The position numbers and the translations under genes are program-made. 19,916 nt of DNA from Candidatus Glassbacteria bacterium RIFCSPLOWO2_12_FULL_58_11. Its GTDB lineage: Bacteria; Gemmatimonadota; Glassbacteria; GWA2-58-10. The notes below the pieces were generated by a model. That model did no database searches, had not been told where the DNA came from, and saw nothing but the letters and a program-made list of their open reading frames with translations. Each line of letters opens with the position of its first letter. Within the stretch, counting starts at the first letter, position 1. The stretch is from NCBI GenBank assembly GCA_001780825.1, contig MFIX01000245.1:1-19916 (forward strand), read 5' to 3'. This document shows, one piece after another, positions 13,507 to 19,916 of the stretch.

Positions 13507-16500
13507 CTAAACCCCTGGGGCCTCGGTCTTACCTATCCCTCTCGATTTCCACATATAATAGATCACCGGGTAAACCGCCAGCTCCATGATCACCGAGGTC
13601 ACCACCCCGCCGACCATTGGCGTGGCGATGCGCTTCATCACATCCGCTCCCGCGCCGTGGCTCCACATGATCGGCAGAAGCCCGATAATAGTCGTCCCGG
13701 CGGTCATTATCTTGGGCCGGACCCTTTTCACCGCCCCGTAATCAATCGCCTCGCGGAGATCATCCAGGTTCCTCATCAAGCCTTTCGACCGGCGTTCCTC
13801 AAAGGCATGATCCAGGTAGAGGAGCATCACCACTCCGGTTTCGGCATCCAGCCCGGCCAGGGCGATAAGGCCCACCCAGACCGCGATACTCAAATTATAG
13901 CCCAACAAATAGAGCAACCAGATCGCTCCCACCAGCGAAAAAGGCACGGCCAGAAAGACAATTGCACATTTAATTACGGAGCGGGTACTGAGATAGATGA
14001 TCAGAAAGATAATTATGATCGTCAAGGGGACTATGAGCATCAGGCGCTTCTGGGCGCGCTCCATGTACTCGTACTGTCCCGACCAGAATATCGTATATCC
14101 CGGCGGAACGCTCACCTGCTCCGCCACTATCCGCTTGGCGCGCTCCACGTACGTGCCGACATCGATATCCCTGAGGTCCACGTAGATCCAAGCCTGCGGC
14201 CGGGCGTTCTCGCTTTTGATCCCCGGCGGGCCTTTGTGGATCTTGATCTCCGCCAATTGGGCCAGTGGGATATGCTCACCGCGCGGGGTGGGCACCAGCA
14301 CCCGCCCGAGGTCCGCCGGGTTGTCCCGCAGCTCACGGCCATAGCGCAGGTTTACCGGATAGCGCTCCAGCCCCTCGACGGTCGTGGTGATATTCATTCC
14401 GCCAATCGCGGACATGATCACATCTTGGACATCTCCAACGGTGAGCCCGTAACGAGCCGTTTTATCCCGGTCGATCTCGAAATCGAAATAATTGCCGCCC
14501 ATCACCCGCTCCGAATAGACCGAGAGCGTACCTGGAATTTCACGGACCACCGCTTCGACCCGCTCGCCGATCTCCTGTAAGACATTCAGGTCCGGTCCGC
14601 CGATCTTGATCCCCACCGGGGTCTTGATCCCCGTGGAGAGCATGTCCACGCGGGTTTTGATCGGCATGGTCCAGGCATTGGTCAGCCCGGGGAACTGGAT
14701 TGCCGCGTCCAGCTCGCGTATCAGCTTCTCATGGGTCATTCCGGGCCGCCACTGATCCTCCGGTTTCAACATGATAGTGGTCTCTATCATCATCATCGGC
14801 GCCGGATCGGTTGCGGTCTCGGCGCGGCCGATCTTCCCGAAGACATGGTGCACTTCCGGAAATGAGGCGATGATCCGGTCGGTCTGTTGGAGCAGCTCCC
14901 TGGACTTGGTTACAGAAATCTCCGGCATAGTGGTCGGCATATAGAGCAGATCGCCCTCGTAGAGTGGCGGCATGAATTCGCTGCCCAGCTTTTTAAAGGG
15001 GAACCAGGTGACAGCGACAAGCGCCAGAGCGGCGGCAAGGATCATTACACCATGCCTGAGATTAAATTTCAGCGCCGGGTGATAGAGGCGCATCAGGAAG
15101 TTATTGATCGGGTTCCGGCTTTCCGGCAGGATTTTACCGCGGATAAAATAGCCCAGGAGTACGGGCACGATAGTGATCGCCAGAACGGCCGCCGCGGCCA
15201 TGGAATAGGTCTTGGTGAACGCCAGGGGCTTAAAGAGCCTGCCCTCCTGGGCTTCGAGCGTAAAAATCGGGATAAAAGAGACGGTGATTACGAGCAGGGA
15301 ATAAAACATGGATGGGCCGACCTCTTTCGAGGATTCCAGAATCACCTGCCAGTGGTCTTTCCGCTCGTGGGGCGGTTTCAGATTTTCGTGTTCGAGATGT
15401 TTATGGGCGTTATCGATCATGATTATCGAGGCATCCACCATGACTCCGATAGCGATTGCAATCCCGCCCAGGGACATGATATTGGCGTTAATTCCCTGCC
15501 ACTTCATGATGATAAAAGAAATAAGGATCGCGGTGGGCAGGGTGAACAAGGAGATAAGCGCGCTCCAGGCATGCAGAAGAAAGACGATTAAGACCAGAGC
15601 CACAACGGCGATTTCCTCAATGAGACTGCTCCTGAGGGTATCGATAGACCGCTGGATAAGGCCGGAGCGGTCATAGGCGATATCGATCGTCACCCCGGGA
15701 GGCAGCCCCGGCTTGAGCTCCACGAGCTTCTTCTTCACATCTTCAATAACTTTCAGCGCATTCTCGCCGGAGCGCATAACCACTATCCCGCCGACAATCT
15801 CGCCCTCTCCGTTCCATTCCGCTACACCTCTGCGCATCTCCGGTCCCAGCTGGACCGTGGCAATATCTCTGAGCAAAACCGGCGTTCCTTTTGTGTCAAC
15901 CGCCACCGGCACTTTACGCAAGTCTTCCAGGTTCTTGATATATCCCAGGCCGCGCACCATATATTCCGTCTCCGCCATTTCCAGCACACTGCCCCCGACA
16001 TCATTGTTCGAGCGCTGGATCGCCGCCTGCACTTCATGAAGCGGGATGTCGTAAGCCATCAGCTTATTCGGATCCAAGGTGACCTGGTACTGCTTGACAA
16101 AACCGCCGATCGAGGCCACCTCGGAGACACCGGGCACCGAGGTCAGCTCATAGCGCACGTACCAGTCCTGGATGCTGCGCAGCTGCGACAGATCGTAGCC
16201 CTCGCCCTGCAGCACGTATTCGAAGACCCAGCCTACTCCGGTCGCGTCAGGGCCGATTGTCGGCGTAACTCCGGCGGGCAGGCGGCTGGTAACATAGTTG
16301 AGGTACTCCAGGACACGGGAACGTGCCCAATACAGATCGGTGCCATCCTCGAAGATGACATAGACAAAGGAGTAGCCGAAAAAGGAATATCCCCGCACTA
16401 CCTTTGAAAAAGGAACGGATAACATTTGCGTGGTCAAGGGATAAGTGACCTGGTCCTCGACTATCTTGGGACTCTGGCCCGGGTATTCGGTAAAAATTAT

Positions 16501-16641
16501 CACCTGGACATCCGACAGGTCGGGGATCGCATCCAGCGGAGTATTGATCATCGCGTAAATCCCCCATAGGATAGCGATGAGCGTGCCTACGATCACCAGG
16601 AACTTATTCTTAATCGAGGCTTCAATTATTTTTTCCAGCAT
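13507..16641 (-). CDS. cusA: CusA-type Cu(I)/Ag(I) efflux RND transporter
   Basis: 1044 residues (E. coli CusA is 1047), ATG 16641 preceded by GGAGGAG. It is an inner-membrane heavy-metal RND pump driven by the proton gradient, working as a trimer with the adaptor and the TolC-type channel. The N-terminus (TM1, then PLDAIPDLSDVQVII) is typical of the HME-RND family. The three methionines that bind copper in E. coli CusA (M573, M623, M672) correspond to M568 (LLYMPTTMPE), M618 (PMMMIETTI) and M667 (RVDMLSTGIKTP), each with a constant offset of five. Proton-relay acidic residues are seen in TM4 (GVMVDASIIMIDNAHKH) and in GLDAETGVVMLLYLDHA. These features favour Cu(I)/Ag(I) over the Zn/Co/Cd CzcA group. 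It follows the adaptor gene by 36 bases and ends the operon. Confidence 0.95.
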   Translation of the reverse strand: MLEKIIEASIKNKFLVIVGTLIAILWGIYAMINTPLDAIPDLSDVQVIIFTEYPGQSPKIVEDQVTYPLTTQMLSVPFSKVVRGYSFFGYSFVYVIFEDGTDLYWARSRVLEYLNYVTSRLPAGVTPTIGPDATGVGWVFEYVLQGEGYDLSQLRSIQDWYVRYELTSVPGVSEVASIGGFVKQYQVTLDPNKLMAYDIPLHEVQAAIQRSNNDVGGSVLEMAETEYMVRGLGYIKNLEDLRKVPVAVDTKGTPVLLRDIATVQLGPEMRRGVAEWNGEGEIVGGIVVMRSGENALKVIEDVKKKLVELKPGLPPGVTIDIAYDRSGLIQRSIDTLRSSLIEEIAVVALVLIVFLLHAWSALISLFTLPTAILISFIIMKWQGINANIMSLGGIAIAIGVMVDASIIMIDNAHKHLEHENLKPPHERKDHWQVILESSKEVGPSMFYSLLVITVSFIPIFTLEAQEGRLFKPLAFTKTYSMAAAAVLAITIVPVLLGYFIRGKILPESRNPINNFLMRLYHPALKFNLRHGVMILAAALALVAVTWFPFKKLGSEFMPPLYEGDLLYMPTTMPEISVTKSRELLQQTDRIIASFPEVHHVFGKIGRAETATDPAPMMMIETTIMLKPEDQWRPGMTHEKLIRELDAAIQFPGLTNAWTMPIKTRVDMLSTGIKTPVGIKIGGPDLNVLQEIGERVEAVVREIPGTLSVYSERVMGGNYFDFEIDRDKTARYGLTVGDVQDVIMSAIGGMNITTTVEGLERYPVNLRYGRELRDNPADLGRVLVPTPRGEHIPLAQLAEIKIHKGPPGIKSENARPQAWIYVDLRDIDVGTYVERAKRIVAEQVSVPPGYTIFWSGQYEYMERAQKRLMLIVPLTIIIIFLIIYLSTRSVIKCAIVFLAVPFSLVGAIWLLYLLGYNLSIAVWVGLIALAGLDAETGVVMLLYLDHAFEERRSKGLMRNLDDLREAIDYGAVKRVRPKIMTAGTTIIGLLPIMWSHGAGADVMKRIATPMVGGVVTSVIMELAVYPVIYYMWKSRGIGKTEAPGV

Positions 16642-16677
16642 CGTTTATTCTCCTCCCCGCGAAGACAGAAATTCTGC

Positions 16678-18249
16678 TTAATGTTGATGGCCGGCCGGCA
16701 TGGCCGGGGCCGGCTCCTTCCCGTCTGATGTCCTCCGGGCCAGCATCTTCTGGATCGCCTCCTTGAGCCGGCTCTCCGAGTCGATCAGGAACTGGGCCGA
16801 GGTGGCCACGCGATCTCCGGCTGCGAGTCCTTCAAGTACCTGAAAATGGTTGTCCGCCTCGACCCCCAGTGTTATCCCCCGCGGCTCGAAAATCCCCCCG
16901 CCCAGGTCCACCACCACCACGTTACGGTCGCCTGAGCGGATTACCGCCTCATCCGGCACGACCAGGGTTTCCATAGTAATCGGGGACTCGATCACCACAT
17001 CAGCATACATTCCGGGCTTGAATTCCCAATCCGGGTTGGGGAACTCCAGGCGCACCTGCACGGTCCGCGTTTTTTCCTCGAGGTAGGGGTAGATAAATTT
17101 GATCTTGCCGGTGTAGGTCTTGCCCGGTGCATAAGAGAGGGTCATCGAAGCGGTCTGGCCCAGCGCCACCCAGGGCAGCTCGTACTCATAGATCGAGACA
17201 TCCACCCAGACCTTGCTCAAGTCGGCGATCCGATACATCGGCATGTCGGACTTGACATACCCGCCCTCGAAAACATTCTTGTCAATCACAATCCCCCGTT
17301 GCGGAGAATAAATGGTCATCAGCTTCTGGACCTTTTTTTCGCTCTCCAGCCGTGCGATCTGCGCCTCGGTGATATCCCAGAGCTGAAGCCGGCGGCGGGT
17401 GGAGGTGAGCATCGATGCGGCGGCATCCCGCACCTCGGGAAAGCGGCTCTCGCCCAGAGTTTGTTTCGACTGCAGGGCCAGCAGATACTCCTCCTGGGTG
17501 GAGACCAGCTCCGGACTGTAAATATCGATCAGATATTGTCCTTTATTTACCATCTGGCCGGTAAAATCCACATAAAGCTGTTCCACCCACCCGCCGATCT
17601 TGGTCGTGATATCCACAATGCGAGTCTCATCGTAGACCACACGGCCCACGGTACGGATTTTCCGCTTGAGCGGATATACCTCCACCAGGGCGGTGCGCAC
17701 CCCTATTTTTTGGACTACGTTAGGAGTCAGTTTTACCGTGGCCGCTTTCGGTATCTTCTTAGCCACCAGCTCCATCCCGCAGATCGGACACTTGCCCGGC
17801 TCATGACTGATAACCTCGGGGTGCATCGGGCAGGTGTAAACTATCTCGACCGCCCCTTGTTCGACTGTCTTTTTCACCAGCTCCATCCCGCACTGCGGGC
17901 AGCGGCCCGGATGGTCCTGGATCACCTCCGGGTGCATCGAGCAGGTGTAAATATCATGGGCTCCCGCAGATTCGCCCGGAGCGGCGGCCTGCGCCGCGGT
18001 GTCCGCCGGCGCGCCGGTCTGCTCATCTTCATAGACCGGGACCAGGTCCATGCCCATCGGGCTCTTGCCGGGCTTGTCCGAGATATAGCTCGGGTCCATC
18101 GGCGCCCGCCAGTAGAGAACCTTGCGCTCCATTTGCGCCTCAGTTCCGCTACCGCCGCGCCTCGACCAGACTATATAGCCGGTTTCAGCAGCCAGGCCCA
18201 GGATCAGCAGAAGGATCAGAAACCTATTGAACTTTGCTCTTCCAGGCAT
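16678..18249 (-). CDS. cusB: CusB-type periplasmic adaptor with three heavy-metal-binding motifs
   Basis: 523 residues, ATG 18249 with AGGAG nearby. Residues 9-29 form an N-terminal membrane anchor or signal. Three tandem heavy-metal-binding motifs follow: residues 46-72 (YWRAPMDP...SPMGMDLVPVY, the cysteine-free CusB type), 101-125 (C103, M105, H106, C117, C120, M122) and 138-163 (C140, M142, H143, C154, C157, M159). Then come the membrane-fusion-protein parts: the GGWVEQLYVDFTGQMVNKGQ half-lipoyl segment, a helical hairpin (about 240-310), the matching YSPQRGIVIDKNVFEGGYV half, a beta-barrel (about 340-430) and a membrane-proximal region. The tail ends in PAGHQH, another possible metal-binding group. 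The protein links the pump and the outer-membrane channel and passes metal to CusA. Most CusB proteins carry one such N-terminal motif, so this one has extra capacity. It is 29 bases from the channel gene and 36 from cusA. Confidence 0.93.
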   Translation of the reverse strand: MPGRAKFNRFLILLLILGLAAETGYIVWSRRGGSGTEAQMERKVLYWRAPMDPSYISDKPGKSPMGMDLVPVYEDEQTGAPADTAAQAAAPGESAGAHDIYTCSMHPEVIQDHPGRCPQCGMELVKKTVEQGAVEIVYTCPMHPEVISHEPGKCPICGMELVAKKIPKAATVKLTPNVVQKIGVRTALVEVYPLKRKIRTVGRVVYDETRIVDITTKIGGWVEQLYVDFTGQMVNKGQYLIDIYSPELVSTQEEYLLALQSKQTLGESRFPEVRDAAASMLTSTRRRLQLWDITEAQIARLESEKKVQKLMTIYSPQRGIVIDKNVFEGGYVKSDMPMYRIADLSKVWVDVSIYEYELPWVALGQTASMTLSYAPGKTYTGKIKFIYPYLEEKTRTVQVRLEFPNPDWEFKPGMYADVVIESPITMETLVVPDEAVIRSGDRNVVVVDLGGGIFEPRGITLGVEADNHFQVLEGLAAGDRVATSAQFLIDSESRLKEAIQKMLARRTSDGKEPAPAMPAGHQH

Positions 18250-18278
18250 GATTTAAACTCCTCTTCATTTGTTATTAA

Positions 18279-19556
18279 TTATTGTAAAGAAATCATCAAT
18301 TTTTGTCCGACGACCCATTCCATGCGCGAGATCTGCTGACGGTATTCGGTGAGAACCCGGAAGTAGTCGATCTCGTAATTAAACAGCGTAAGCTGGTTGT
18401 CCAGCAGGGTCAGAAAATCGACCTTGTTCACCTGGTAGCCTGCGATAGCTGATTGCAGGGACTGGGAGGCCTGGGGAATGATACCTTCGCCGAATAACGG
18501 CAGAAGCTCCAGGTTTTGTTTTATTTCTGAGTAGAGTTCGGATATCTCCTGATTAATCTCATTTTTTTCATCGTTGTATTGATACGTGGCAGCTTCAATC
18601 TCAAACAGGGTCTGCTGAACCCTTTGCCTCTGCTTTCGATCGGCGAAAACCGGTAATGAGATGGAAAACATCCCGGAAAGCAAATCATTCCTGTTGTTTC
18701 GTTGTGAATATTCGAGACCCAGGTTCAGGCTGGGCCAGTAATCTTTTTTTGCCAGCTCGTAACTTAAGCGGGCTTGCCGGACCCCGGCATCGGCGGCCTG
18801 AAGCAGGGGCCGATTGCCGAGAGCCATTTGCTGCAGCTGCTCGACCGCATATTCGAAAGGCTCCTCGGCAACTTCCGCCAATTTTCCGATCGGCTTGCCG
18901 GGGTCCCGATTGAGCAGGGTGTTGATCCTGGCACTGGTGGCCGAGCTTTTTTGCCGCAGCATGATTAATTGTTCAAGCATCTTCGACAATTCCACCTGCG
19001 CTTTCAGCACGTCCTGCTGCAATCCCTGTCCGGTAGCGTATTTGGACTCCGCGATCCGGACAAAATCCTCCAGCAGCGCCTTGTTCTTTTCGGTTATCTC
19101 TAGTGACTTTTCGATATGATATAGTGAGTAGTAGGCCGTTTTAAGCTGAAAGACTATATTGTTGCGGGTATCCTCATAGTAACTCTTGGCCTGTAAAGCG
19201 GCTTGCTCGGAAATATCCTCCTTGAGGCCGGTGATTCCGGGCAGGGGAATATTCTGCATTACTTGGACCTGTTTGCCGGTCATCTCCTCCCGGTCGAAAT
19301 CGAAGGAGCGCACCGGCAGGCTCATGATATTCAAGCCCACCAGCGGGTCCATCCAGGCCCCGGCTTGCGGAATCTCTTGCTCGGCAGCTTGCCAGCCCGC
19401 CCGCAACTGCCGTACCCTGGGATTGACCTCCAGGGCCTGCTCGATCAGTGTCGAAAGCATAACCCCGCCCTCCGGATCAGCGGCCCGGACCGGCTGAATA
19501 TTCAAAAGAAGGGCGATGAACAGGAGGAGAGGCCCTCTCCGGAGATTAAAAAACAT
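18279..19556 (-). CDS. TolC-family outer-membrane channel of the Cus-type pump
   Basis: 425 residues from ATG 19556, preceded by GAGG at a 6-base spacing; a TTG at 19610 in the same frame has no ribosome-binding site and would put 18 residues before a clear signal peptide (MFFNLRRGPLLLFIALLL to VRA). The mature protein has two outer-membrane efflux repeats with long coiled-coil helices: VNPRVRQLRAGWQAAEQEI, YYEDTRNNIVFQLKTAYYSLYHIEKSLEITEKN, then GNRPLLQAADAGVRQARLSYELAKKDYWPSLNLGLEYSQRN and NQEISELYSEIKQNLELLP. This is the TolC/CusC fold, which forms a trimeric channel across the outer membrane. It lacks a lipobox, unlike E. coli CusC. As the first gene of a three-gene run ahead of the adaptor and pump it is the cognate exit channel for copper or silver. 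Confidence 0.9.
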   Translation of the reverse strand: MFFNLRRGPLLLFIALLLNIQPVRAADPEGGVMLSTLIEQALEVNPRVRQLRAGWQAAEQEIPQAGAWMDPLVGLNIMSLPVRSFDFDREEMTGKQVQVMQNIPLPGITGLKEDISEQAALQAKSYYEDTRNNIVFQLKTAYYSLYHIEKSLEITEKNKALLEDFVRIAESKYATGQGLQQDVLKAQVELSKMLEQLIMLRQKSSATSARINTLLNRDPGKPIGKLAEVAEEPFEYAVEQLQQMALGNRPLLQAADAGVRQARLSYELAKKDYWPSLNLGLEYSQRNNRNDLLSGMFSISLPVFADRKQRQRVQQTLFEIEAATYQYNDEKNEINQEISELYSEIKQNLELLPLFGEGIIPQASQSLQSAIAGYQVNKVDFLTLLDNQLTLFNYEIDYFRVLTEYRQQISRMEWVVGQKLMISLQ

Positions 19557-19916
19557 ATTGCACCTCGTGGCCTTGAGATTAAATGAAACGACCCTGCAAA
19601 TAATAATCAATCCAAAATATTAGATGACTGACTCAAGTGGTACAAAAAAGTGCAAGGCAATAGCGGTGCCATTTTATCTTTCGGTTCGTATATCTATACC
19701 ATTCATTGAGTTAAATTTTTTCTTAACGCCGCTCCGGCTGCATGAGTAACCAGTTCCTGACTAGCCTGCGTGAACATAATCTGAAAAAAGTAAGATTTCA
19801 CGGAAATAATCGGGAGCAATCGTTGCCCGGGGAAAAAGGCTGGTGGGAGTCCGTAGTTTGGAGTCATCGGGCCGGAAAGGTCTTTTCAGCTTGAATATTT
19901 AGCTGATCAATACTTT
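19557..19916. other. Upstream region of the efflux operon, no gene supported
   Basis: A 360-base stretch to the window edge. On the - strand a weak promoter-like pair TTAACT (19714-19709), 16 bases, TATACG (19692-19687) lies about 130 bases ahead of the channel gene. A dyad TCAGCT / AGCTGA (19886-19891, 19901-19906) is near the edge. No recognisable copper-responsive regulator site or regulator gene is seen. A 50-codon + strand frame from 19742 has no ribosome-binding site. Confidence 0.5.

Noticed and set aside
17299..18339. A 346-codon + strand frame opposite the cusB-like gene
   Set aside because: Antisense to a gene with clear adaptor and metal-binding motifs; its sequence is His/Arg/Leu-rich without domain features.
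19742..19894. A 50-codon + strand frame upstream of the efflux operon
   Set aside because: No ribosome-binding site and no similarity that I recognise; length is within chance expectation.

Overview
The window is bacterial and comes from a Gram-negative cell. It encodes a complete CusCBA-type tripartite efflux pump with a TolC-family outer-membrane channel, a lipoprotein, and two predicted outer-membrane beta-barrels. Most genes have good Shine-Dalgarno sites and GC content is moderately high. A secreted dockerin/Asp-box protein, a DUF4091 protein and a beta-helix lipoprotein side by side resemble the glycan-oriented extracellular gene content of FCB-type and other poorly cultured environmental lineages. 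That placement is inference; no rRNA or marker gene is present to settle it.

Region 1 (1-5225, + strand) holds a DUF4091 C-terminal fragment cut by the window edge, a right-handed beta-helix lipoprotein, and an 853-residue secreted protein with an N-terminal type I dockerin followed by about 12 Asp-box (BNR) repeats. The spacers carry palindromes with GTAGGGG...CCCCTAC-like ends and a CCCCTTT/AAAGGGG hairpin. A hairpin terminator at 5191-5225 that could work in both directions separates this block from the next.

Region 2 (5304-10381, - strand) is a phosphate-regulation-like block: phoR-type sensor kinase, phoU, a molybdate-binding protein (modA) and a DUF2490 beta-barrel. No phoB, pstSCAB or modBC lies in the window. 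The spacers contain direct repeats of a GTTAG-type heptamer at 11-bp period, which look like PhoB/PhoP boxes: ahead of phoU, directly after phoR, ahead of modA and, more divergently, ahead of the DUF2490 gene. The modA site and one phoU-upstream site share an identical 17-mer. The simplest reading is a local phosphate-starvation regulon that has recruited an orphan ModA and an outer-membrane protein.

Region 3 (10587-13313, + strand) holds a small LsrG/ABM-type monooxygenase-fold protein, an iron-containing alcohol dehydrogenase in the same apparent operon, and a secreted protein of unknown function followed by a strong terminator.

Region 4 (13507-19556, - strand) is a compact three-gene operon, cusC-like, cusB-like and cusA-like, for Cu(I)/Ag(I) export. 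CusA keeps the three methionines of the E. coli copper relay, and the adaptor carries three tandem heavy-metal-binding motifs. No tRNA, rRNA, CRISPR array, transposase or phage gene was seen.
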